A DNA stretch of 64,000 nt from Tetradesmus obliquus (taxonomy: Eukaryota; Chlorophyta; Chlorophyceae; Sphaeropleales; Scenedesmaceae): positions 806,001-870,000 of the forward strand of contig CP126207.1 of the NCBI GenBank assembly GCA_030272155.1. The letters are read 5' to 3'. The notes under the pieces are model-generated. The model saw only the letters and a list, made by a program, of their open reading frames with translations. It was not told the origin of the DNA and did not search any database. Positions 21,901 to 31,612 of this stretch are shown here, piece by piece (within the stretch, counting starts at the first letter, position 1; every line of letters starts with the position of its first letter). A program made the position numbers and the translations under genes.

Positions 21901-22502
21901 CTCACCACTGTGTTTCTCTACTTCTGCTGCTGCTGCTGCTGCTGCAGGTACTACTGGTTCATGCCTGCTGGCAGTGAGCAGCGCCAGAAGGTGAAGCTGG
22001 TGGTGGATCTGGGACCACTTGTTGGCAAGGCCGTCACCATCGTGTCTGCGTCCAACGGTAAGTGACACTGGTGTAACAGTGACTAGTTACACTGAGTACG
22101 AGTGACACTACGTCGCATATTGCTGCTAGCTGCATGGTGGTGGATCTGGGACCACTCGTGGGCAAGGCCGTCACCATCGTGTCTGCGTCCAACGGTGAGT
22201 GACACTGGTGTAACTAGTGACTAGTTACACTGAGTACGAGTGTCACTACGTCCCATATTGCTGGTTGGTGGTGGATCTGGGGTTACTTGTTGGCAAGGCC
22301 GTCACGATTGTGGCTGCATCCGACAGAGAAAGACACTGTCACTACTGGTGTCACTAGTTACATATGCATCGAGTGACGCTGCTGCTAGTTACGCCATGGT
22401 GGACCTGGGAGGCCCGCTGATCGCCAACCGCAAGCCTGTCAACAATGTGTCTGCATCCAATGGCGGCACGGCTGCTGCTGATGTGGCCAAGCACAACTGC
22501 AC

Positions 22503-22534
<32 letters not shown>

Positions 22535-22632
22535 AGGCAACGGCACCTGCCGCTTCCAGCACCCCCTCATCTTCCCCAACAGGGCCGGCAGCACCCTCTT
22601 CGTGTACCACTGCACACTCACACTGGCAACAC

Positions 22633-22667
<35 letters not shown>

Positions 22668-22950
22668 AGGCAACGGCACGTGCCGCTTCCAGCACCCGCT
22701 CATCTTCCCCAACAAGGCCGGCAGCACCCTCTTCGTGTACCACGACGCCGCAGTCAAGGAGTTCCGTGACATGGCTGTGCGCGTGGGCCAAATGACAACA
22801 GCCGCCAAGCGAGCGAGGATGATTGCCCTGTGGAATGGCGTGGCCGGATTGCAGCTTGGATCTACTCTGACCTATCTGGCTCCTGCAAACGACATCGGCA
22901 TCTTCCCGGTTACGATCAACACGGTGCCCAGTGCTGCTGCTGGCCGCTGA
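18998..22950 (+). CDS. Secreted 379-aa protein of unknown function (7 exons)
   Basis: Exons: 18998-19171, 19599-19715, 20329-20456, 20889-20996, 21375-21596, 21948-22057, 22670-22950; 1140 nt, phases all close, TGA at 22948. The start has a classic signal peptide: hydrophobic residues 9-26 (MAFFVSAAVIGLCAPTAFA), likely cut after Ala27. The mature part has evenly spread Cys (for example CTGSGF, SFSCVDARGD, GCGHIRLML, NCVDVPAADC, NGTCRF), suggesting disulfides and extracellular or lumenal life. Other marks are AWFKLEQKP, PLYFHTDDGRLRQMF, YYWFMPAGSEQRQK and a C-terminal LGSTLTYLAPANDIGIFPV. The GCGH..LML segment reminds me of uncharacterised algal and bacterial proteins, but I cannot name a family and assign no function. 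Acceptors of exons 5, 6 and 7 are (CTG)nCAG. All introns hold copies of adjacent exon edges. Confidence 0.85.
19486..19535 (+). repeat. Upstream copy of exon 2 start (secreted 379-aa gene)
   Basis: GGCAGGCTGCCCAGATGCGC duplicates the acceptor and first codons (AAQVRTH) of exon 2, about 110 bases before the true site, then decays. Confidence 0.75.
19765..19940 (+). repeat. Two copies of exon 2 donor edge (secreted 379-aa gene)
   Basis: The exon 2 end (SCVDARGDAELL plus GTGAG) recurs near 19775-19820 with donor GTGTG, and near 19878-19940 with donor GTGAGC. Confidence 0.85.
20166..20226 (+). repeat. Upstream copy of exon 3 start (secreted 379-aa gene)
   Basis: GCAG|GGCACACCCGGTGGTGACC to TGGTTCAAG is a near-complete copy of the first 20 codons of exon 3, then GTGTAG. 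The true exon at 20329 continues with LEQKPVNK. Confidence 0.88.
20755..20880 (+). repeat. Upstream copy of exon 4 start (secreted 379-aa gene)
   Basis: A copy of the exon 4 start lies at 20755-20825, followed by three short CTG-rich copies of GCCATCTCATGCTGCTGCTG before the true acceptor at 20888. Confidence 0.85.
21105..21178 (+). repeat. Downstream copy of exon 4 end (secreted 379-aa gene)
   Basis: The exon 4 end with donor (SKLPDT region, CTGCCTGACAC|GTGAGTG) is repeated with substitutions; the donor is intact. A further short copy of the exon 5 GCGGCCACATC segment lies near 21312-21338. Confidence 0.82.
21815..21890 (+). repeat. Copy of exon 5 3' part (secreted 379-aa gene)
   Basis: A diverged copy of the NCVDVPAADCISSAEVAS coding segment lies between exon 5 and exon 6, with GTGGGTGTGCCTACTGCCAA still alignable. 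Confidence 0.7.
22130..22465 (+). repeat. Three copies of exon 6 donor edge (secreted 379-aa gene)
   Basis: The segment coding VVDLGPLVGKAVTIVSASN plus donor and the following intron start (GTGACACTGGTGTAAC) recurs near 22137, 22267 and 22396. The first copy keeps GTGAGT; later copies have lost it. Confidence 0.88.
22535..22620 (+). repeat. Upstream copy of exon 7 start (secreted 379-aa gene)
   Basis: (CTG)nCAG|GCAACGGCACCTGCCGC to TTCGTGTACCAC copies the first 28 codons of exon 7 about 135 bases before the true (CTG)nCAG acceptor at 22669. The microsatellite acceptor was duplicated with it. Confidence 0.9.
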
Positions 22951-23164
22951 ATGGGCCTGTAAGCTGCTGCTGCTGCTGCTGCTGTGAATGCGGCATCACA
23001 GCACGCACTTGCAGGACCACTGCTTGACAGAGAGTCTGTTGGTTTGCTATGGCGTTGTTTAGAGGTTTGATTTGAATTAGGATTCTTTTGCGTGGTGTGT
23101 GTTGATTCTGATCAGGTGCTGCGGGGCGCCGCCGCACGGGCATGTGCTGCTTCTTGTGCACATG

Positions 23165-23441
23165 ACACGCCGTCTGTTGCGTGTCACACTTGCCTGTTTG
23201 CATGGTGCGCCGTCTGTTGCGTGTCACACTTGCCTGTTTGCATGGTGCGCCGTCTGTTGCGTGTCACACTTGCCTGTTTGCATGGTGCGCCGTCTGTTGC
23301 GTGTCACACTTGCCTGTTTGCATGGTGCGCCGTCTGTTGCGTGTCACACGTGCCTGTTTGCATGATGCGCTGTCTGTTGCGTGTCACACTTGCCTGTTTG
23401 CATGATGCGCTGTCTGTTGCGTGTCACATTTGCCTCTTTGG
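23165..23441. repeat. 40-bp minisatellite, seven units
   Basis: Unit CGTCTGTTGCGTGTCACACT + TGCCTGTTTGCATGGTGCGC begins at 23171, 23211, 23251, 23291, 23331, 23371 and 23411. Middle units are identical; end units carry C/T changes. It lies about 220 bases after the stop of the secreted 379-aa gene, so it could fall in the 3' UTR. As 40 is not a multiple of 3, all frames read through. Confidence 0.95.
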
Positions 23442-23449
23442 ATGCCAGC

Positions 23450-25000
23450 TCATGGGAGTTGCTGAACGCTTGCTTTCACGTTGGGTTGGACTAGCATGTG
23501 CTTTTCCGGCGTAACTTTCTGCTGTGTGTGTTCGGCCGCAGTTTGTTTTCAGGTGCATGGATCATGCTCTGCTTCTGCTTGCCAGGAGCATCTCGCAGCC
23601 AAGTTGCTTTTACTGGCATGTGGTGTCTTTCGGCATGTCTTGCTGATACACGTGTGTGGTGAGTTCCACATGCTGTGCTTCTGCAGTCCAGGAGCACCTT
23701 GCAGCCAAGCCGTGCTGTCTCTGTCACAGTGATGCATATGCCTTTCTCACAGTGATGCATGTGCCACAAGAGCACACTCTCAGCGAAGAATGATGTCAAG
23801 CAACTCTGTTTCAGAGATGTACACATGTGCAGCTGTACACATGTGCAGCGGTACACATGTGTCATGGATTGTGGCATTCAGCATCTTTCGTGGTGATGGT
23901 GTCCATGCACAGATTGCTAGGTGTGCACTTATGATGTGTCTGCTGATCACTGGCCTGATGTGTCTGTCTCCACATGTAGGAGTTCAGGCTTCTTGCAATT
24001 GCGGTTTAGGTGCGTCATTGCGGGTACATGCCATGCGTTGACGTGTGTGTCATTCTATGTGCACAGCTGCTTGCATCGGTGTTTGTTTGCGCAATCTGTG
24101 AGCAGTGCCCGGTCTGCGTGTGCCAACGCTTCTGCGCATTGTGTGTGTCGGCGTGTGCAAAATGCATGCGTCTGTAGATACCTCTCACATATCGGTTGAC
24201 AGCTGTTCAGCAGAGGGCAGTTGCGTATGCTTGAGAAAAGGCTAGCCACATGTGGATCATGCAGGCATTGCAGCACACTTGCCCGTGCCTGTGTGCTCAT
24301 ATACTTCAACAGAGCTTGCGAGGAATTTGTGTGGGTGCCGTGCTGCCTCGCATTTCTTGTATCTGTGCGGGTGCAAATAGCAGCACGGCAGGCGTGCAGA
24401 ACAGCCTGCTGTTGGTGTGTGAAGGAGACTTACAGGCACATGTGGTGCGCTGTGTGCACTATGCTGCCTTGCATTTCTTGTGTGTGTTCAGCGCACTTTT
24501 GTGTCATCTAGGCGGCTAATGGAGCTGTGTCGTGTGTGTGTTCTGTGCAACTTTGTGTCAGCTGTGCAGCTCAGAAAGCTGTGCATGTTGCTGATCCGTG
24601 GGGACCATGAGAGAGACGATGTGTGCTGTGCCGTGCTGCCTTGCATTTCTTGATTCTGTGCGGGTGCAGATAGCAACACAGCAGGCGTGCAGAAAGGCCC
24701 GCGGCTGGTGTGAAGGAGACTCTCCTTCAGTCAGTCAGTGACTGACAGGCAGATGTGGTGCACTGTGTGTGCCGTGCTGCCTTGCATTTCTTGTGTGTGT
24801 TCAGTGCAACTCTGTGTCAACTGCGCAGCTCCGAAAGCTGTGCATGTGGCTGATCCGTGCAATGTTGTGTGTGATAGAGGATGCATGTAGTGCATGCCTT
24901 TCATTTCTTGAGAAGTGCGTAAGCACATCAGCCAAACAACATCAAGGTGGGCGTGCAGAGCTGTGTGCGGCTTGTGTCAAGCGCCCTCACAGGCACATGT
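23450..25000. other. Intergenic, diverged segmental repeats, no gene seen
   Basis: TG-rich sequence without credible genes. A segment of roughly 300 bp containing TGCTGCCTTGCATTTCTTG is present about twice (24330-24600 and 24630-24880) with substitutions. GTACACATGTG recurs three times near 23818-23862. Confidence 0.5.
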
Positions 25001-25004
25001 AGCA

Positions 25005-25370
25005 CAACGTTGGGGCCACGTGGCACACCGTTGGCCATGTGACGCATTGTTGGGGCCACATGGCACACATGTGGCCATGTGACGCATTGTTGGGGCCACG
25101 TGGCACCCTGGTAGGCACATGTCACACATGTGGCCATGTGGCGCCCTGTCTGTCATGTGACGCACGGGTGGGGCCACCTGGCACACGGATACGCACATGT
25201 GATGCACTCTTGGCCGCGTGGCGCACTGATTGGAACATGTGATGCACGGTTGGTCATGTGCCGCACTCTTGGCCACATGGCACTTTCATAGGGACATGTG
25301 ACCGTGCGGTTGGGGCCACATGGCACAGTGATAGGCACATGTGGCACACTGATAGTGACGTATAATAATA
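25005..25370. repeat. Degenerate VNTR with GGGGCCACRTGGCAC core
   Basis: About a dozen imperfect units mixing TTGGGGCCACATGGCACA, GGCACATGTGRCGCAC and GGCCATGTGACGCAYTG. It ends in an (ATA)n run at 25361-25376. Confidence 0.8.
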
Positions 25371-25652
25371 ATAATAGTCTTCTTGTAAGCCATACCTAGT
25401 GATAGTGACGTATGACGCACTGTTGGGGCGCATGGATGCAGCAGATGCGCTGAGCATGCTGCTTGTCTCACGTGCGCCCGCATGTGATACTGCTGCGATT
25501 GAACAGTGAGTTACTGCATATTAACCCAAGCACAGTTAGAGCGCAGCCTGACAGGACTTTCTCCTCAGGCTTCTTCAGGCTGGTGCATACCCAATAGCAA
25601 CACAACCAGTACTCGGTTGGGTCGGCTTTGGTTACAGGTGGACAGCATTTGA

Positions 25653-26417
25653 GATGAGGAGTGTGTGTGCACAGGTTTGAATGACAACCAGAGCAGCCAA
25701 GAATGGCTGAAACTCTGCTTTGTGGGGCGGATGGTATTGGATGGTGTCTACAGTACTTATGAGCGGTGGTTTGCGGCATGCTCTTCTGCTGACATGCTGT
25801 CTGTGAGCCCAGCTTTATGGTGCCCAGATTATGTCTCTCAAACTGCTGGGATCAACAGAGAGCATCTGGGGTCCTTGACCCGTTTCCGTTTGGGTGCTCA
25901 TGATTTACGTGTCTGCAGTGGCAGGTGGCAGCGACCACCTGTGCCGCGAAGTGACAGGGTGTGCCTACGCCCTGGCTGCCAGTCTGAGGTTGTTGAGGAT
26001 GAGTTTCATATGGTCTTTGAGTGCCCTTTCTATGCACCAATCCGCGAGCGATTTGCTATGTTGTTCGAACCCTTCGGGGACTCGTCACAAACATGGGCTA
26101 CTATTGCTGGTTGCCACCCAGCAGGCGATGACATGATCACTTTTATGAAGCAGGCACCTGCTTTGGTGGCTGCTTTTGTGCACTGCTGCTATCTGATGCG
26201 GTGTCACCCGGACACTGATCCTGAGGTCTTTCTGTCCTCTCAGGCTATTGCTCAAGCTATTGATGATGCTGATGAGTTTTTTTCTGCGTTTTCGTCTGAC
26301 GGTTTGGACGATGATGAGTTGTTCTTCGATGTTTCCTCCCCCTATGAGCCTCTCGTTGGCTCCTGACTGGGGTTCCCACTCCTCGTTGAGTGGAGCATGT
26401 AATGTAATGTAATGTAT
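25653..26417 (+). mobile_element. 5'-truncated LINE (non-LTR retrotransposon) 3' end
   Basis: An open frame to TGA at 26366 has the hallmark C-terminal region of L1-like ORF2: SLTRFRLGAHDLRV, then a Cys-rich motif (CLRPGCQSE...VEDEFHMVFECPFY..IRERF) and a Leu-rich helix. Endonuclease and reverse transcriptase domains are absent, so the copy is a dead 5'-truncated insertion, as is typical of target-primed reverse transcription. Just after the stop the sequence ends in a short (AATGT)n tail (ATGTAATGTAATGTAATGTA, 26397-26417), as in LINEs that end in microsatellite-like tails. The left junction is not clear; 25653 is only where the frame opens. Target-site duplication not found by eye. Confidence 0.8.
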
Positions 26418-26624
26418 GGATTTGTGTGGATCGATTCACAGTGGCCTATATGCCTGCATGTTGCATGTGCACGTGACCGATTTCAAACTAGTAATACTTC
26501 TGTAGTAGAACACGGCTGTAGAGCTGTTGGAGAAAATGCTGTGTGTGCATGTGAATACAAAGTAGCAGTATGTTTGTGTGTACTACACGCGCTGAGGGCT
26601 GCTGTTGCGCATGCTGTGTATGCA

Positions 26625-26930
26625 TGTGGTTGAACGTGTTTGTGTGTGCGATGGCACTTTGTGAGGCCTGCTGCTCCCAAGAACACAACATGTTTGCGCA
26701 TGTACACGTGACTTGATGCCCATTCATGTGTGTGCAGATTGTGTGTCTGTGTGTTTGTGTGTTTGGCGACCTGAGGCCTGCTGCTGAACATGCATGGCAC
26801 TCCTACAAACACAATATGTGTGTGCATGTGTTTTGCATGTACATGAGACAGCATACCCATTCGTGTGTGTGCAGATTTTGTGTCTGTGTGTGGGTGTGGG
26901 TGTGTGTGCCAAGCAAAATGAGGCCTGCTG
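26625..26930. repeat. Tandem segment of about 130 bp, two to three copies
   Basis: The block GAGGCCTGCTGCT...ACACAAYATGTKTGTGC...CCCATTCRTGTGTGTGCAGAT recurs near 26665, 26770 and, in part, 26920. TG-rich, no coding signal. Confidence 0.75.
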
Positions 26931-27457
26931 CTTTGCATGCATGGCCCATCGGCAAACCCAAACATCGGACGAGGCGCTTCCCGCGGCCTCTCCTAAAAAA
27001 ACACATATCACCACCTAAAACATGTGGTTGAGGCATATCGTCTGATTGTGAACTACCGCTGTGCGCTAACAGCTTGCAGAGCAGCAGTGTCTGAGCCTTC
27101 TGCTGCCCCTCTGCATGGAGATTGCTACATGTAGCATGTGCATCCTGCACGTGCCACATTAGGGATGCATGTGCAGCTGCGATTGCATGTGCAGCTGCGA
27201 TTGCAGTGCGGTCTTGGAGGCAGCTGCAGCTGCTCAGGACACTGACAGGCATGCGTGCAAGCTGCTACAAACTGCAGGACAGCTGCTGCACAACCCATGA
27301 ACAATTTTCTTTGAAGCATACCTCACAGCTGCTGCCATGGCACCAGCTGCTGCAGATGTGACGGTATACACACATGCAATCACGCGGCTGATTGGTTGTT
27401 ACCAAATATGTCACATATGGTTCAAACAGTTCAAGCAGCTGCTCAAGGCACCCCTAC

Positions 27458-27841
27458 CTGAAGTACTGCTCCAGCAAAGTTGCTGCCTACTGCAGACATG
27501 TTCTGCATCTTAGCTGTGCGCAAGTCTGCGAACACAAAATTCACTCCATTCAAGGTGGCCCGTCGCATCTGTGCATCGCCCATCTGCGCCTGTGCAAAGT
27601 TTGCTCCGCTGATCCTTGCATCATCCAGGTTTGCATTGAAGAAAGTGGTACCAGCAAAGTTTGCGCCGTTGATGCTGGTCCTGCCAAAGCTACTCCCTGA
27701 GAGCTGGGCCCTTTGCAGGTTTGTTCCAGCCACTGCTGCTGCTTCAAAGCTGCATCCTGATAGGTTGCGGCCAGCGAGGTTCTTTCCTGCAAGCGGGACA
27801 GCAGCGCTGCAGCTAGGCTGTGCTGCGGCGCCCGGAAGCAT
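27458..27841 (-). CDS. Pentapeptide-repeat protein exon
   Basis: Minus-strand exon of 128 codons from ATG 27841 to CAG|GTAGGG (donor after 27458). About 20 consecutive A(N/D/x)LxX-type pentapeptides are visible: AGKNL AGRNL SGCSF, then AGTNL QRAQL SGSSF, then NGANF AGTTF FNANL DDARI SGANF and on to VGSNF AGAVL. Such repeats fold as a right-handed quadrilateral beta-helix; in plants and cyanobacteria they occur in thylakoid-lumen proteins, with mostly unknown roles. A short 3' exon is likely; one candidate at about 27331-27354 would add eight codons and a TGA, but this is not secure. The start is also provisional: an upstream leader exon for targeting is possible. No edge-copy array is seen here. 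Confidence 0.75.
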
Positions 27842-28602
27842 TCAAGACAGCAGGAGCAGCAGCATGATGAAGTCAGCAGCTAAATGACAACAGCAGGATG
27901 CAGATAAATTCAAGCTGCTGACGTGTGCATATGCTTGAAAAGCGCAGCATTGCAGTGTATGGGACTGCTTGCAGTGCAAGCAGCATACATGATGTACCTT
28001 CTCGACCTTCATGCCTGAGAAAGTGGCATGCAGAGGCAGCAGCTTCTCGAAGCAACCAGCTTATACCATCACCGCATCTAAAGGCCGCATCCTCATCGAA
28101 CGTTGTCCCTGTGGCGAGCCATTGCCGGTCAAGGCATGCACTTGCTTGTACAGTGGCAGTGCAGCACCGTCTAGCTGGCTGGCTAGGCAGGTGGGTGTAC
28201 TGCCTTCACGGTTTGAAGCCGCCTTACATGGCTTCATATAACAAAAGTCGCAACTGTTCAATTGGCCCATTTGATTTGTCTGTGAGCAGCAAAGCATCCT
28301 CAAAAGATTCTGCTGTGTATAGTGACCCGATCACCACCAAGGCAACACACCTGTAAACCAGTAACAATTACTACGAGCCTAAACACAAGGAAAACTAATC
28401 AATACCACAATTCAACATATAATAGCCGTGCAGACGATCACCACGCTTCTCACTTCTGTTACGCGCATTTGACTCCTGGCCAGAATCCCGGCAGCGCCGC
28501 GTTTGGCAACTACAAACAAGTTCAGCTCCCACCTTCAAACACAACTGTTTCACTAGGAAGCACCAACGCCAAGCGTTTGAGGCACCATACTCCACATCAG
28601 CA
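27842..28602. promoter_or_regulatory. Divergent intergenic region (pentapeptide gene / lectin gene)
   Basis: The 761 bases separate two genes with opposite directions and so should contain both promoters. Short frames here (for example 28011-28241 +, 28061-28303 -) have no recognisable family. No TATA box or named site identified. Confidence 0.4.
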
Positions 28603-31013
28603 ATGGCGAAGGCCGTGGCAGCAGCAGCCATGTTGCTGCTGTTCGCTGCAAATCAAGCTGCAGGTACGTGAAAATGACTTCATGGAGCCAGAACTGCATT
28701 TCTGGTAGCAGCAGCATGGCCAGCAGCACCTCTGGTGTCAACGGTGTGCACAACCAACTCCGTCGCAGCACCACTGGCAGCGTGTTTTAAATAGCTTCAT
28801 TGTAAAAAAGCATAATATTACTATTAGATGCGCTGGATTTACATGTGTATTGCTCAGCAGTACACCAGGACACAGGACAACACGTTGCTGCCTGCTGCTG
28901 CTCACATTTTGCACTGCACCCGATCCTCGCCTGCAGCTTGGAAGGACCCGAATTGCAAAGACGTAGTCGTTGGCGAGTCAAACACTCTTGGTGTGGTGGG
29001 CGAGAATAAGCCCATGCAGCAGGTTGACCACACAGAGCAGTGGAGGCAGTACGGCCAGATTACAAAGCTCAATCTGTACTACAGCTGGAATTACGGCTGC
29101 CTGCAAGGCATCAAGGTAGGTTGACATTTTGCATGCAGTTGTTTTTATATGGGCAGTAGGTTTTGTGCTGCAGTTGCTGGCATCATAGTTGATGCCAGTC
29201 TTGAGCCAGTCTCGAGCAATTCTTCTTTAGTAGCAGCAGCAGCAGGGGCAGCAGCAGCAGGTTGACCACACTGAGCAGTGGAGGCAGTACGACCAGATTA
29301 CAAAGCTGAACCTGTACTACAGCTGGAACTACGGCTGCCTGCAAGGCATCAAGGTAGGTGGACATTTGCATGCAGTCACGTAAAACCTTGATGCAGTTGA
29401 TTATTTGGTTGGACAGTAGGTGTTGTGCTGCAGCTGCTGGCATCATGTTTGACGCCAGTCTTGAGCAAAGGTAGGAGGAACACAGCAGATACTGTTGTGG
29501 TTTGCTTACAGCCGAGGTTACTGCAGCAGCTGCTGCGGAGGTGATGGAGGCTGTCTGGTGCAGCGCGCCAGCTGTAGCAGCAGCACCAACGCTGGCAGCA
29601 GCGGGGGCAGCAGCAGCAGCAGCGCTGGCAGCAGCAGAGGCCGCAGCTACTTCGAGGTCAGTTCTCCGCAACAGCTGTTGTTTTGATTAACCGCCCAGCT
29701 CAAGTTAAATGTAGTCACTGGTTGAGGTGATGTGCTGCCATCAGCAGTGTTGGCTGGCATAGTAATCTAGTACACTTGCATCCAACTACGTTGCTGCTGC
29801 TGCTGCTGCTGCTGCAGGCCACGTACAGTTACAAGGCAGGTAATGCTCTGATCATCGGGCACGAGAAGAACCTGTACAGTCGCATCTGACTGCTGCTGCT
29901 GCTGCTGCTGTTGCAGGCCACATACGGTTACAAAGCAGGCAATGCTCTGATCATCGGGCACGAGAAGAACCTGTACAGTCGCATCTGACTGCTGCTGCTG
30001 CTGCTGTTGCAGGCCACATACGGTTACAAAGCAGGCAATGCTTTGATCATCGGGCACGAGAAGAACCTGTACAGTCGCATCTGACTGCTGCCGCTGCCGC
30101 TGCTGCTGCAGGCCACATACGGTTACAAAGCAGGCAATGCTCTGATCATCGGGCACGAGAAGAACCTGTACAGTCGCATCTGACTGCTGCTGCTGCTGCT
30201 GCTGCTGCAGGCCACATACGGTTACAAGGCAGGCAATGCTCTCATCATCGGGCACGAGAAGAACCTGTACAGTCAGCATCTGGAGCTGGCAGACTATGAG
30301 CACGTGGTGAAGGCAGACTGGCGCCAGCAGCCCAACAAGTGAGCATCCTTGTCTAAGTTTAATATCTGCCAGATTTTGAGAGTAACATGGCAGCTGTGGG
30401 TCGATATCAGCTGGCGAGCACAGTACAAATTGGTTTTCACGAGCACATGGTCATACCTTGCTGCCGGCAGCAGCCGCGCAAGAGAGTATCTGCAGTGGTG
30501 GCTGCATCAGCGGCAGGCTAGCACCTGTACAGTCAGCACCTGGAGCTGGCAGACTATGAGCATGTGGTCAAGGCCAGCCAGCAGCCCAACAAGTGAGCAG
30601 GCTTACACCTAGTGTGCATTGGTTTGCATGTGTTCAAGTGTGCTGTGGCAGCTGTGGGCTGGTGTCTGCCGGCTGGTTGTACCCTGCTGCCGGCAGCAGC
30701 AGCGTAAGTATGTGCAGCAGCGGCTGCAGCAGCAGCAGCAGCAGCAGCAGCAAGTGACACTGGGAGCTGGCAGACTATGAGCATGTGGTCAAAGCGGTCT
30801 GGCGGCAGCAGCCCAGCATATGACTATATCTATATGTGCATACAACAGGCAGCCACACGTGATAGCTGCAGACGCAAGCGCAGCACAGCAGCAGCAGTTT
30901 ACACAGCAGCGGCAACAGCAGCAGCAGGGGAAGCAGCATCAGCAGTAGGATGCTGCAGTCAGCAGCGTGTGGTGAGATGTCTGTGCATTGCGCGGGCGCC
31001 CGGCATCGGCCAT

Positions 31014-31052
<39 letters not shown>

Positions 31053-31574
31053 GCAGCGCTGATCAAGCAAAAGCAGCAGTGAGGCATGTGGGCGGGGTAT
31101 AACAACAAAATCAGCAGCAGCGGCAGCAGCAGCGGGGCGTGCAAGCCTGGAAAGACAGGTACAGCAGCAGCTGCTTCCATGCAATTCTGGTATGAGATGA
31201 CTGATGGTATGTGGTCCGGAATATCACCAGCACATTCACTGCAGCAACTGACCCTACTGGAGTGGCAGCTATGGCAAAGGCAGCGGCGGCAGCAGCAGCA
31301 GCTATGCCATGCACCTAGCCAGTGCAGGAAGCAGGAGCCAGTGGAGGATAGCTGCTGCGCTGCTCATGGCCAGCAAGCAGTATTGCAGAAATCAGCAGCA
31401 GCAATGGTCTTGCCGACTTCTGCATGGCCCTGCTGCTGCTGCTGCTGCTGCTGCTGCGTAGGTGCATCGAGTTCATCAAGCTGTACACAAACAAGGGCAA
31501 GTCGCTTGCCTTTGGCAACAAGAAGTCAGCAGCGCTGTGCTATACACAGACTGCAGTGCGCTGACCACACTCCA

Positions 31575-31612
<38 letters not shown>

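Noticed and set aside
28011..28303. Short frames on both strands between the pentapeptide and lectin genes
   Set aside because: No recognised family, no splice continuity with either neighbour, and the strands compete.
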